DNA of 64,000 bases from Vicinamibacterales bacterium (GTDB lineage Bacteria; Acidobacteriota; Vicinamibacteria; Vicinamibacterales; SCN-69-37). The notes beneath the pieces were generated by a model. That model was not told the DNA's origin. It made no database searches and worked only from the letters and a program-made list of their open reading frames with translations. Below, in pieces: positions 15,252 through 23,964 of the stretch. The stretch covers positions 1 through 64,000 of the forward strand of contig JAURFE010000004.1 in NCBI GenBank assembly GCA_030827135.1, in the 5' to 3' direction. The position numbers and the translations under genes are program-made. Position 1 is the first letter of the stretch, and the number at the start of each line of letters is the position of its first letter.

Positions 15252-15734
15252 TCACCACCGGATGTCATCGTAAGCGTAGCCCGCGGCGCGGGCCTCGGTC
15301 TGGAGGTCGGGTGACGCGAGCAGGTTGTGATACACGCGCAACGCGCCGGCGCGGTTACCCCGAAGGTCGTACACGAACGCCAGGTTCAGCCTGGCTTTCA
15401 TCCGGACCGAACTCCACGGCGGGCGAATCCACTTGCCGTTGGTCGGGAAGGGGAACCGTGCGTCCCCCGCGGTGGCCACCAGGTCCTCAAGTAATGGCTC
15501 GGCCGCTTCGACATCGCCGTTGCGCATCAACCACCGCGCCTCGAGGAACCGTGTGGCGGGATCGCGCGGGGCGAGGGCCTGCAGCTGGCGTAGCAGCGCG
15601 GCCAGCCGCGGCGCGGGGAAGGCCTGGGGCGCCCACATCCCGTACCACTCGTCGAGCGTGCCCGACAGGATCCAGGAGATGTTCCGGGCGTCCATCCGCC
15701 GGCCCTCCGACGCAGCGTCAGATATGGTCGGCAT
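15252..15734 (-). CDS. Tetratricopeptide-like hypothetical protein
   Basis: 160 residues, rich in Ala/Leu/Arg helices with TPR-like spacing (PATRFLEARWLMRNGDVEAAEPLLEDL; LNLAFVYDLRGNRAGALRVYHNLL). No signal peptide or catalytic motif. It would act as a protein-protein interaction module if expressed. The N-terminus may start at ATG 15734 or the later ATG 15692 (MDARNISW). It is the right-most gene of the island, next to the tRNA fragment, and its codon use is host-like. Confidence 0.55.
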   Translation of the reverse strand: MPTISDAASEGRRMDARNISWILSGTLDEWYGMWAPQAFPAPRLAALLRQLQALAPRDPATRFLEARWLMRNGDVEAAEPLLEDLVATAGDARFPFPTNGKWIRPPWSSVRMKARLNLAFVYDLRGNRAGALRVYHNLLASPDLQTEARAAGYAYDDIRW

Positions 15735-15750
15735 TGCTGATTGTATGGCC

Positions 15751-15792
15751 GCTCGGCGGGGGGCGACCGTTCAAATCGGTCCGGGCGCACCA
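15751..15792 (+). repeat. tRNA 3'-end fragment, probable right attachment remnant
   Basis: A perfect T-arm (GACCG-TTCAAAT-CGGTC, 15765-15781), acceptor 3' strand CGGGCGC and A-CCA, with no matching 5' half upstream. The acceptor strand and T-loop equal those of tRNA-Arg at 7485, but the T-stem differs with compensating changes on both strands, so it comes from a related intact tRNA rather than from decay of the local copy. Just to its right, 15824-15855 is a 16-bp tandem repeat (two units, one mismatch, with GTCCCGGGGTTCC in both). Confidence 0.75.
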
Positions 15793-15893
15793 CATCTTCG
15801 AAGTCCTAACTTCCCGAAGTTCTGAGGTCCCGGGGTTCCGAAGTCCCGGGGTTCCACGGTAAACTGTCTGGTCTTGGACTTGGAGTGGATTGA

Positions 15894-16616
15894 ATGAAGG
15901 CAGAACAGCGTCACAAGCTGAAGCAGAACGATTTTGCACTGCGCGTCGCGTCGGCGACCGAAGTGCTCGCGGCCAACCGCGACCGCATCGTCATCGGCGT
16001 TGTCGCCGTGGTGGCCGTGGTCCTCATCGCGAGCGCGTATCAGTGGTGGAGCGGACGGACGGACGCGAAGGCCGAGTCGCTGCTGGCCATCGCCATGCAG
16101 ACCTACGACTCGCCGATCGTGCCGGCGCCGACGGTGCCCGGCGCCACGCAGCAGGCCGGCACGTTCCCGACCGAGCAGGCCCGCAACGAAGCCGCGCTCG
16201 CCGCCTTCCAGCAGGTCATCGACCAGTATCCGTCCACGCAGGCCGGCACGGCGGCCCGGTATCATCACGCCGCGTCGCTCGCAGCCATGGGGCGGTATGC
16301 CGACGCCGAGAAGGGCTTCCAGGCCACCATCGATGCGGCGGGGAATGATCTCTACACGGCGGCCGCGAAGATGGGGCAGGCCGAGACGCTGATCGCGGCG
16401 GGACAGTTCGATAAGGGCCTGCCGATCCTTGAGACGCTCGCGGCCGACCGCGACGGCATGCTGCCGGTTGATGGCGTGCTGATGGAACTGGCGCGCGGCT
16501 ACCAGAAGGCCGGCAAGACGGCCGAAGCCAGGACGACGTTCAAACGCATTGTGGACGAGTTCCCGGATTCGCTCTTCGTGCCCCAGGCGCGGACGGAACT
16601 GACGAAGCTGGGTTAG
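15894..16616 (+). CDS. YfgM-like tetratricopeptide membrane protein
   Basis: 240 residues: a cytosolic N-terminus of about 30 residues, one transmembrane helix (RIVIGVVAVVAVVLIASAYQWW, residues 31-52) and a periplasmic TPR domain (repeats around residues 105-235, such as AARYHHAASLAAMGRYADAEKGF and LARGYQKAGKTAEARTTF). This is the layout of YfgM/ancillary SecYEG translocon proteins, which hand exported proteins to periplasmic chaperones. GGAG lies 9 nt before the ATG. It is the first clearly host-like gene to the right of the island. Confidence 0.75.
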   Translation: MKAEQRHKLKQNDFALRVASATEVLAANRDRIVIGVVAVVAVVLIASAYQWWSGRTDAKAESLLAIAMQTYDSPIVPAPTVPGATQQAGTFPTEQARNEAALAAFQQVIDQYPSTQAGTAARYHHAASLAAMGRYADAEKGFQATIDAAGNDLYTAAAKMGQAETLIAAGQFDKGLPILETLAADRDGMLPVDGVLMELARGYQKAGKTAEARTTFKRIVDEFPDSLFVPQARTELTKLG

Positions 16617-16672
16617 GCGCGCGCAAGCCCAGCGCACCTTGCGTACGATGGCGCGCTACAACCCAGCGCGCC

Positions 16673-17566
16673 CTACTTGAGACCGAACTTGTAGGTCAGC
16701 AACTTGTAGACCAGTCGCGCCGCGACGAAGTTCGACGACCAGTGCCCGGGAATCGGGCAGAGTTCGACAACGTCGCAGGCGACGACGTGTTTCTGCTCGA
16801 AGGTGCGGCGTAAGAGCGTCGTCACTTCGCGCCAGGCGAGACCGCCGGGCTCGGGTGTCCCCGTTGCAGAAATCAATCCGGGCTCCAGGCCATCAAGATC
16901 GACGGTGATGTACACGGGACCGGTCAACGAGTCCAGCACACGGTCCATCCACCTGGGGTTGTCCCGCATGTTCCAGTCATAAAAGATCGTCGTGTTCAGG
17001 CCGGGCACGGCCCTGGCCTCTTCCTCCGAGATATTGCGGATGCCGACTTGGACGAGTGATTCCACATGGTCGAGCGTGCGCATCATCGCGGACGCATGGC
17101 TGTTGGCTTCGCCCTGGTAGCCGTCGCGGAGATCGGCGTGCGCATCGATCTGCAGCACCGTGAGGCCTTCGTGCCTGGCAGCGGCAGCGGCGACCAGCGG
17201 CGGCGTGATCGAATGTTCACCGCCCAGCGTCACCAGAAACTTGCCGTCGTCCATGATCTCGCCCGCGACGCGACGAATGTGCGCGACCGCAGCGTCCATG
17301 GTACCGTGCGAAAGATCCATCTCCGGCATCGTGAAGATGCCGCGCGGATGCACGTCCACGCCGACTTCTTCATCCCACAACTCGACCTGGGCGGACGCGA
17401 CGATAATCTCGCGGGGGCCGAAGCGCGTGCCGGGCATGTACGACACGGTCTTCTCAAAAGGACAGGGGAGAATCACGGCAGCCGAGTCGTCGTACGACCG
17501 GGGCTCAGGCAGAACGCCCAGAAAGGTAAGGTTGGGGTACTGGTCGTAATCGGTGGGCTGCGGCAT
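16673..17566 (-). CDS. speB: Agmatinase (arginase/ureohydrolase family)
   Basis: 297 residues from ATG 17566, which shares a base with the stop of the preceding gene (TAATG), so translation is probably coupled. The binuclear Mn2+ site is complete: His118 (GGEHS), Asp141/His143/Asp145 (DAHADLRD) and Asp223/Asp225 (DLDGLEP). Hydrolyses agmatine to putrescine and urea (polyamine synthesis). Family members with other guanidino substrates exist, and none of the neighbours encodes arginine decarboxylase, so the exact substrate is probable rather than certain. Confidence 0.85.
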   Translation of the reverse strand: MPQPTDYDQYPNLTFLGVLPEPRSYDDSAAVILPCPFEKTVSYMPGTRFGPREIIVASAQVELWDEEVGVDVHPRGIFTMPEMDLSHGTMDAAVAHIRRVAGEIMDDGKFLVTLGGEHSITPPLVAAAAARHEGLTVLQIDAHADLRDGYQGEANSHASAMMRTLDHVESLVQVGIRNISEEEARAVPGLNTTIFYDWNMRDNPRWMDRVLDSLTGPVYITVDLDGLEPGLISATGTPEPGGLAWREVTTLLRRTFEQKHVVACDVVELCPIPGHWSSNFVAARLVYKLLTYKFGLK

Positions 17567-19092
17567 TACTGGCTCCGTGGCGCGACAAACTGAAGAAAGG
17601 TGAATTCGGCGGTGGGTGACAACGTGATGCCGGTGAGGTGCGACTGTGCGACCACCACGTTCGTCTTGTACCACAGACTGATATAGGGCGCGTCGTTCGC
17701 GATGATCTCCTGCACTTGTCCGTAGAGCGCACCGCGATCAGCTTCCGCGAGGGTGCCCGTGGCGGCATCAATCAGACGATCGGCCTCGGGGTTCTTGTAG
17801 TAACCCCGATTAAATCCGGCGGGCGGTACCTGCGACGAGTGAAAAACCCGGCGCAACATATCCGGATCGGTCACGCCGACCCACTGCAGCGTGTAGAGCT
17901 GCACGTTGCCCCGGATGACATCCGCAAACAGGGTGGCGAACTCGTACGACCTCAACTCGAGGGCGATGCCGGCCTCTGAGAGCTGCTGCTGGATCACCGC
18001 GGCCTGCAGACGATACGCCTCGGCGGTGGACGTCTTGAGACTCAGCGTGAGGCGCGGCTGCGGCCCGGCGCCATCCGGATCCGGGTAGCCGGCCTCATCG
18101 AGCAGCGCGCGTGCCTTGTCGAGGTTGCGCGTGAACCGGAAGGCGTTGCCGTTGTGCGCCCAGGACATCGGCGGAACGATGCCGACGGCCGTGGCGGCGA
18201 GTCCCTGCCGAAGGTGATCGACGATCGCGGTGGTGTCCACGGCGTAGCCGATGGCCTGGCGCAGGCGCCGGTCCTGCAGCATGGGATCGCGGAGGTTGAA
18301 GCCCATGTAGGCGTAGTCAGTGCCGAGCGCGGTGACAACCTGCACGCCGGCGGACTTCCGGAGGCCTGCCACGATGTCCGGCGACAGGTCGTTGACCACC
18401 ATGTCAATCGATCCCTTGCGCAACTCCAGGCCCCGCATGGTCTCGTCGGGGATCACGCGCAACACCAGTCCGGCGTTCCGTGGGGCTCCGCGGTGGTATT
18501 CCGCGAAGGGCGTCAGTGTCGTCGACTCGTCCGGAATGAACGACGCGAGCTTGTACGGACCTGAACCGATCGGTTGCCGGGCGGCTTCGGCCCCGGTGCC
18601 TTCCGGCACGAGACCCATGACGAGATTCACGGGGAAGGACGCCGACGGTTCCGCGAGCCGGAAGGCCACGCGGTGGTCATCGAGGATGTCCACCGCCGTG
18701 AGTGATCGATAGGCGCCCTTGCGGCCGGACACAAACGCCGGGTCAAGAAAACGCCGGAATGTAAACGCCACGTCCTTGACGGTCAGCGCGCGTCCGTCAT
18801 GAAACCTCACGCCGTCCGGGATGGTGACGACGTAGGTGGACGGGTCGGGCCATTCCAGCGAGGTCGCAAGATCCGGCACCACGCGCAGGTTCTCATCGAT
18901 CCGCAGCAGCGAGCTGTACAGCAGTTGATGCACCTTCTGCGACGCTTCGTCCAAACCGATCGCCGGATCGAAGTTCGTCGGGCTGTTGGTCATGCCGACG
19001 ACAATGACGTCGGTGGGACGAGGAGGTTGAGCGGTGCACCCGGTAAGGAGCAGAGCCAGCGCGACCACGGTCTGCCGAAGCTGAAGCTTCAC
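17566..19092 (-). CDS. Family 5 solute-binding lipoprotein (peptide/nickel type)
   Basis: 508 residues with a lipobox LLTGC (Cys19), so it is predicted to be membrane-anchored in the periplasm. The sequence follows SBP_bac_5 proteins of DppA/OppA type: DPAIGLDEAS near the N-terminus, PIGSGPYKL, and the hinge/ligand region LRQAIGYAVD. It would bind a peptide or similar ligand for an ABC importer, but no permease or ATPase genes are adjacent. It lies between mutS (4-bp overlap) and the agmatinase gene (1-bp overlap), suggesting that its ligand could relate to arginine or polyamines; this is inference. Confidence 0.85.
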   Translation of the reverse strand: MKLQLRQTVVALALLLTGCTAQPPRPTDVIVVGMTNSPTNFDPAIGLDEASQKVHQLLYSSLLRIDENLRVVPDLATSLEWPDPSTYVVTIPDGVRFHDGRALTVKDVAFTFRRFLDPAFVSGRKGAYRSLTAVDILDDHRVAFRLAEPSASFPVNLVMGLVPEGTGAEAARQPIGSGPYKLASFIPDESTTLTPFAEYHRGAPRNAGLVLRVIPDETMRGLELRKGSIDMVVNDLSPDIVAGLRKSAGVQVVTALGTDYAYMGFNLRDPMLQDRRLRQAIGYAVDTTAIVDHLRQGLAATAVGIVPPMSWAHNGNAFRFTRNLDKARALLDEAGYPDPDGAGPQPRLTLSLKTSTAEAYRLQAAVIQQQLSEAGIALELRSYEFATLFADVIRGNVQLYTLQWVGVTDPDMLRRVFHSSQVPPAGFNRGYYKNPEADRLIDAATGTLAEADRGALYGQVQEIIANDAPYISLWYKTNVVVAQSHLTGITLSPTAEFTFLQFVAPRSQ

Positions 19093-21752
19093 TGTTCGGC
19101 CTCCCGCCGAAGCTCGGCGAGCAGGTTGAGCGCCTCGAGTGGGGTCAGGGCGTCCACGTTGAGCGCGCGGAGGCGCTCGACGACGACGTGCGGCTCTGCG
19201 GAGGCCTGGAAAAGCCCGAGCTGGGCCTGCGCGGGCGCGGGCGATCCCGACAGGCTCGGGCGGCCGCCGCGCTGGAGTTCATCCTGTTCGAGGGAACGGA
19301 GAATCTCCGTCGCGCGCCGGACGACCGCCGGAGGCAGTCCGGCGAGACGGGCCACCTGAATGCCGTAGGAGCGATCCGACCGGCCTTCGATGACCTTGTG
19401 CAGGAACACGATGTCGTCTTTGAACTCGCGTGCTGCAACGTGGAAGTTGACGACACCGGCGATGCCGTCGGCAAGATCCGTGAGCTCGTGATAATGCGTG
19501 GCGAAGATCGTCTTCGGGCGCGCGCGATCGCTCGTGGCGAGATGTTCGGCCACGGCCCAGGCGAGACTGAGTCCGTCAAACGTCGCAGTGCCGCGACCAA
19601 TTTCATCGAGGATCACGAGGCTGCGCGACGTGGCCGTGTGCAGGATCGACGCCGTCTCCTGCATCTCCACCATGAAGGTGGACTGGCCGCGCGCGATGTT
19701 GTCCGAGGCGCCGACCCTGGCGAAGATCCGGTCCACGATCGAGAGTTTGGCGCGCCGGGCGGGCACAAAGGCGCCGGCCTGTGCCATCACAGAGAGCAGG
19801 GCGGTCTGGCGCAGGAACGTGGACTTGCCGCCCATGTTCGGGCCGGTGAGGATCACGAGTTGTTGTGTGGTGCCGTTGAGCGACACGTCGTTGGGCACAA
19901 ACGCCGCCGCGACATGCCGCTCGACCACCGGATGCCGAGCGTCGAGCGCCGAGAACTCGTCGCCGTCGTGGACGTGAGGCTTCGTGTAGTTGCCGGCCGC
20001 CGCCGTGTCCGCGAGCGCTGCGAGGGTGTCGAGCGCCGCGACGGCACGCGCCGTGTCCAGGATTCTCGGAGCCTCTGAGGCGACGCGGCCGCGCAGCGAT
20101 TCAAACAACGCAAGTTCTCGCACGACGATGCGTTCGTCGGCGTGCAGGACCTTGTCCTCGTAGTCCTTCAGCGCTGGCGTGATGTACCGTTCGCCGCCCG
20201 CGATGGTCTGCTTCCGGATGTAGTCCTCTGGCGCGTTGGCGAGGTTCGCCTTCGTGATCTCGATGTAATAGCCGAAGACACGGTTGTATCGAATCTTCAG
20301 CGAACTGATGCCGGTGCGCGCGCGCTCGGCCTCCTCCATCGCTGCAATCGCGGTCTTGCCGCCGCGGCTGATCGTTCGGAGTTCGTCGATCTCGGCATCG
20401 ACGCCGTCCCGAATCACGCCGCCGTCGCGGGCGATCGCCGGAGGCTCATCGAGCAGCGTCTGTTCGATCAGGTCGCGGAGATCGGTCAGGTCGTCGAGTT
20501 CCGCGAGCAGGCTCAGCACAAGCGGAGCCTGTAGGGGAGCCACGATGCTGCGGAGTTTCGGCAGCAGCGACAACGACTGCCGGAGCGCGACGAGATCGCG
20601 CGGCCCAGCCGTGCCCAGCGACGCACGGGCGACCAGGCGTTCAAGGTCGTGCATGCCCTTGAGCAGCTCGCGAATCTTGGCCCGCTCGGTGGACCGGAAC
20701 GCGAAGTCTTCAACGGCGTCGAGCCGGTCCTGGATGCGCGCGAGCGCCACCAGCGGACGAATCAGCCACGAGCGAAGCAGGCGTCCGCCCATCGACGTCA
20801 CCGTGCGATCGAGTTCGTCGAGCAACGACCCGGCGCGGCCGCCGTCCACGCCTTCAATCACGTTGAGATGCCGCAGCGTGACGGGGTCGATCAGGAGCGC
20901 GTCAGTCGAGACACGCCGCGAGATGTCGCGCACATGCGCCAGGTCCACCCGCTGTGTGTCGCGCAGGTACCCGACGATGGCCCCTGCGGCCGCCGTGGCC
21001 GCCGGGGCGTCGTCAAGCCCGAATCCCGCGAGTGAGGCCGTGCGGAGCTGGTCGAGTAGCAGCTCCCGCGCGCGGCCCACATCAAATGCCCAGGCTTCGC
21101 GGCGCGTGACCCGCGGCGTCACCAGCGGCGGCACCCAGGCGTCGACCGGCGCCTCATCGGCGATGAGCAGTTCCTTCGGTCGCAGGACCGCGATCTCCGC
21201 GGCGATGGACGCATCGGCACCGGGGCCGGTCCACTCCGCGGCGGAGAATTCCCCGGTCGAGACGTCAATGACGGCCAGGCCGACCGTGTCGGCGTTGATA
21301 CGGGCCACGGCGGCAAGGAAGGCCGGTTCGCGCGCGTCGAGATACCCCGCGTCCGTAAACGTGCCGGGTGACACCACACGCGTCACTTCGCGTTTGACGA
21401 GTCCCTTGGCCTTCTTCGGATCCTCGATCTGTTCGCAGATGGCGACGCGATAGCCGTGTTTCACGAGGCGTGCAAGGTAGCCGTCCACGGCGTGAAACGG
21501 CATGCCGCACATCGGGATGGCTGTGCCGGTGGCGTCTTTGGCGCGTGAGGTCAGCGTCAGTTCGAGCACCCGCGACGCCACGATCGCGTCCTCAAAAAAC
21601 ATCTCGTAGAAGTCGCCCATGCGGAACAGCACAATCGCGTCGCGATGCAGGCGCTTCGCGTCGAGATATTGGCGCATGGCCGGAGTTGTGGCCGGTGGGG
21701 CGGGTACGGTTGTCACGGGAAACAGTGCGGATGACTGCGGGGAGTATAACAT
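19089..21752 (-). CDS. mutS: DNA mismatch repair protein MutS
   Basis: 887 residues if started at ATG 21752. The mismatch-recognition motif FYE is at residues 48-50 (GDFYEMF), and the ATPase domain carries Walker A GPNMGGKST (about residue 634), Walker B LVILDEIGRGTA and the signature region ARGQSTFMVEM. MutS dimers bind mispairs and recruit MutL. GTG 21716 is an alternative start that gives an N-terminus closer to the E. coli protein. The gene is divergent from tsaB with only 7 bp between starts (43 bp with the GTG) and heads an operon with the binding lipoprotein and agmatinase. Confidence 0.97.
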   Translation of the reverse strand: MLYSPQSSALFPVTTVPAPPATTPAMRQYLDAKRLHRDAIVLFRMGDFYEMFFEDAIVASRVLELTLTSRAKDATGTAIPMCGMPFHAVDGYLARLVKHGYRVAICEQIEDPKKAKGLVKREVTRVVSPGTFTDAGYLDAREPAFLAAVARINADTVGLAVIDVSTGEFSAAEWTGPGADASIAAEIAVLRPKELLIADEAPVDAWVPPLVTPRVTRREAWAFDVGRARELLLDQLRTASLAGFGLDDAPAATAAAGAIVGYLRDTQRVDLAHVRDISRRVSTDALLIDPVTLRHLNVIEGVDGGRAGSLLDELDRTVTSMGGRLLRSWLIRPLVALARIQDRLDAVEDFAFRSTERAKIRELLKGMHDLERLVARASLGTAGPRDLVALRQSLSLLPKLRSIVAPLQAPLVLSLLAELDDLTDLRDLIEQTLLDEPPAIARDGGVIRDGVDAEIDELRTISRGGKTAIAAMEEAERARTGISSLKIRYNRVFGYYIEITKANLANAPEDYIRKQTIAGGERYITPALKDYEDKVLHADERIVVRELALFESLRGRVASEAPRILDTARAVAALDTLAALADTAAAGNYTKPHVHDGDEFSALDARHPVVERHVAAAFVPNDVSLNGTTQQLVILTGPNMGGKSTFLRQTALLSVMAQAGAFVPARRAKLSIVDRIFARVGASDNIARGQSTFMVEMQETASILHTATSRSLVILDEIGRGTATFDGLSLAWAVAEHLATSDRARPKTIFATHYHELTDLADGIAGVVNFHVAAREFKDDIVFLHKVIEGRSDRSYGIQVARLAGLPPAVVRRATEILRSLEQDELQRGGRPSLSGSPAPAQAQLGLFQASAEPHVVVERLRALNVDALTPLEALNLLAELRREAEQ

Positions 21753-21759
21753 TCAGCGC

Positions 21760-22452
21760 ATGGTCGTTCTCGCGCTGGAAACCGTCACACCCGCAGGCAG
21801 TCTCGCGCTGTCGCGAGAGGGCCATGTCGCGGCGACGATGCAGGAGACCGGGGTGCCGCATGCCGCGCGGCTGCCGCTGGCGCTCGTCGACTGGCTGGCC
21901 ACCCAGGGCCAGCGCCTCGAGGACGTCACCCATCTGGCGGTGGTCTGCGGCCCGGGTTCGTTCACGGGCGTGCGCATCGGCATGGCCTGCGCGCAGGGGC
22001 TGGCGGTGACGCGGTCCTGGCCCGTGGCGGCCGTATCCACGCTCGATGCGTTGGCCGAAGGCTGGCGCGCCACACGCTCCAACGGCGAACCCCGCACAGT
22101 ACTTGCGTGCCTGGATGGCATGCGCGGGGAAGTGTTCACGGCGACCTTTCGCTGGGACGGCGCGACAATGACGCCGCTCGGCGATCCCCTGGTCGGGGCA
22201 CCCGCCTCCGTGACCGTCGCCGGCTTCGCGGATCCCGTGGTGGTCGTCGGCAGCGGGGCGGTGCGGTATGCCGAGGTGTGGACGACGGCGGGGGTGGAGG
22301 TCATCGACGCCTGTGAGCCGTTGGCCGCCGGGGCCGCCCGGCTCGCCGCGTCCGGCGTGTGCCCGTTTGTTGCGCCGCATGCGCTGCGACCGGTGTACAT
22401 CCGCCGGCCCGATGTCGAACTCGCACGTGACCGCCGCATCGCGCAGGCATGA
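21760..22452 (+). CDS. tsaB: tRNA threonylcarbamoyladenosine synthesis protein TsaB
   Basis: 230 residues from ATG 21760. The N-terminal actin-like ATPase fold is recognisable (LALETVTPAGSLAL, CGPGSFTGVRIGMACAQGL, STLDALAEG). TsaB is the inactive partner that, with TsaD and TsaE, makes t6A37 in ANN-decoding tRNAs. rimI follows with a 4-bp overlap, a very common pairing. Confidence 0.92.
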   Translation: MVVLALETVTPAGSLALSREGHVAATMQETGVPHAARLPLALVDWLATQGQRLEDVTHLAVVCGPGSFTGVRIGMACAQGLAVTRSWPVAAVSTLDALAEGWRATRSNGEPRTVLACLDGMRGEVFTATFRWDGATMTPLGDPLVGAPASVTVAGFADPVVVVGSGAVRYAEVWTTAGVEVIDACEPLAAGAARLAASGVCPFVAPHALRPVYIRRPDVELARDRRIAQA

Positions 22453-22922
22453 CCGCCGTGATCAGAGTGCGTCGTGCCGGGCCCGATGAGTCGTTGGCCG
22501 GCGTGGCCGCCATCCAGGCGGCGTCGTTTTATCGTCCGTGGGGCATCGACGCCATCGCGCGGGAGCTGCGCGAGAATCCTGTCGCGCGGCTGTTTCTCCT
22601 CGAGGAAATTCCCGGGCGCGTGATCGGCTTCTGTGCCTGCTGGATTGTGGCCGGTGAACTCCACATCAACAGTCTGGCGATAACGCCGGATGCCCGGCGG
22701 AAGGGACATGCGCGCCGGCTGCTGACAGACGTGTTCGCACTGGCCGTGGCCGAAGGGGCACAAGCGGCAACGCTCGAGGTCAGACGGTCCAATGTGCCTG
22801 CGGTGGCCCTGTATGAATCGCTCGGCTTTGCCGTTGAAGGCGTCCGCCGCGACTACTACGAACAACCGCGCGAAGACGCCCTGATCCTGTGGCACCACCG
22901 GCTGGATCGGGCCGGAAAGTGA
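22449..22922 (+). CDS. rimI: Ribosomal protein S18 N-acetyltransferase RimI
   Basis: 157 residues with the GNAT fold: acetyl-CoA-binding motif A at about residues 76-92 (LAITPDARRKGHARRLL) and the C-terminal LYESLGFAVEGVRRDYY, diagnostic for RimI-type enzymes. It acetylates protein N-termini, classically ribosomal protein S18. The start overlaps tsaB by ATGA, implying coupled translation. Confidence 0.92.
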   Translation: MTAVIRVRRAGPDESLAGVAAIQAASFYRPWGIDAIARELRENPVARLFLLEEIPGRVIGFCACWIVAGELHINSLAITPDARRKGHARRLLTDVFALAVAEGAQAATLEVRRSNVPAVALYESLGFAVEGVRRDYYEQPREDALILWHHRLDRAGK

Positions 22923-22994
22923 GTCCGGTCAAGAGAAGGCTTGCCCGGTCCGGATCGCGGTGGTATGTTTTGCGGTATTCGGAAGGAGGCCGGC

Positions 22995-23201
22995 ATGGCT
23001 GACGATCCGGTAGTCCCACTCTACGAACAGCTCGAGCAAGCGCATCACTCTCTCGACCTCGAATTGCAGCACCTGCACGCGTTACCGTATCTCCCGCACG
23101 CTCTGCACCTGAAAGAAGTTGCCCTCAAAAAACAGAAACTGGCGCTGAAGGACCGCATGGCGGCTCTCCAGGCACCAGAGGGTGTGTCCACACACCGCTG
23201 A
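22995..23201 (+). CDS. DUF465/YdcH-like small helical protein
   Basis: 68 residues with a strong GGAAGGAGG ribosome-binding site 5 nt before ATG 22995. Two predicted helices: LYEQLEQAHHSLDLELQHL and ALHLKEVALKKQKLALKDRM. The latter matches the basic DUF465 signature (LKKxKLxLKDxM). Members form small coiled-coil dimers of unknown role. It sits alone between rimI and psd. Confidence 0.75.
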   Translation: MADDPVVPLYEQLEQAHHSLDLELQHLHALPYLPHALHLKEVALKKQKLALKDRMAALQAPEGVSTHR

Positions 23202-23300
23202 CCGACTACACTCATTCGCAGCGTTGTGGGTGGTCCGCCCCGCGCATCGTCCCCCCGGACGAGTGCGGGACGGACCACCCGGAAGTGTGAGTGGAGTCTG

Positions 23301-23960
23301 ATGCGAATTGATCGTGCCGCAGCGCCGTTTGTGCTGCTGGCTGTGGTGCCCTCCGCCGTCCTGGCGTGGGCGGGCATGGCGTGGGGAGCCGTCGTGGGGC
23401 TGATCCTGCCCTTGGGCATCGCCCTGTTTTTCCGTGATCCCGATCGATCGGCGTCGCAGGATCCGACGTTGGTGCTGTCACCGGCCGACGGGCGCGTGAT
23501 GTTTACAGGTGTCGCGGATGCGACCGATCTGCCGACCGACCCCGAGGGCACCGTCCGCGACTGGCAGCAGATCACGATATTTCTCTCCGTCATGGACGTG
23601 CATATCAACCGGACGCCGGTGTCGGGCCGCGTCACGCACGTGGCGTACCAGCCCGGCAGTTTTCTGCCGGCCTACAAACCTGAATCGGGAAGAAATGAGC
23701 GTTCCGAAATCTGGATCGATCACGACGGCATCCCGATCGTTGCCCGCCAGGTGGTGGGGATCCTGGCGCGACGCGTGGTCTGTCGGCTGACGCCGGGCGA
23801 CCGGGTCAAAGCGGGGGATCACCTCGGTCTGATGAAGTTCGGTTCCCGGATGGATGTGTTTGTGCCGACGACCGCGACGATCGAGGTGCGCCCGGGGCAG
23901 ACCGTCCGGGCGGCCGAGACCGTACTGGCGCGCCTGCTCGTCACTCCCGTGGGAGAATAG
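23301..23960 (+). CDS. psd: Phosphatidylserine decarboxylase, short form
   Basis: 219 residues with two N-terminal membrane segments and the family motifs FFRDPDR (43-49), SPADGRV (60-66), MDVHINR (98-104) and the self-cleavage site KFGSRMD with Gly181-Ser182; Ser182 becomes the pyruvoyl cofactor. It converts phosphatidylserine to phosphatidylethanolamine. The short form lacks the N-terminal region of the E. coli enzyme. It is followed after 4 bp by pssA, which makes its substrate. Confidence 0.93.
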   Translation: MRIDRAAAPFVLLAVVPSAVLAWAGMAWGAVVGLILPLGIALFFRDPDRSASQDPTLVLSPADGRVMFTGVADATDLPTDPEGTVRDWQQITIFLSVMDVHINRTPVSGRVTHVAYQPGSFLPAYKPESGRNERSEIWIDHDGIPIVARQVVGILARRVVCRLTPGDRVKAGDHLGLMKFGSRMDVFVPTTATIEVRPGQTVRAAETVLARLLVTPVGE

Positions 23961-23964
23961 GCCC

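Noticed and set aside
15718-15939. 73-residue frame on the minus strand with CARTDLNGRPPPSG
   Set aside because: This peptide is the reverse translation of the tRNA 3'-end fragment and is a known type of spurious ORF, not a gene.
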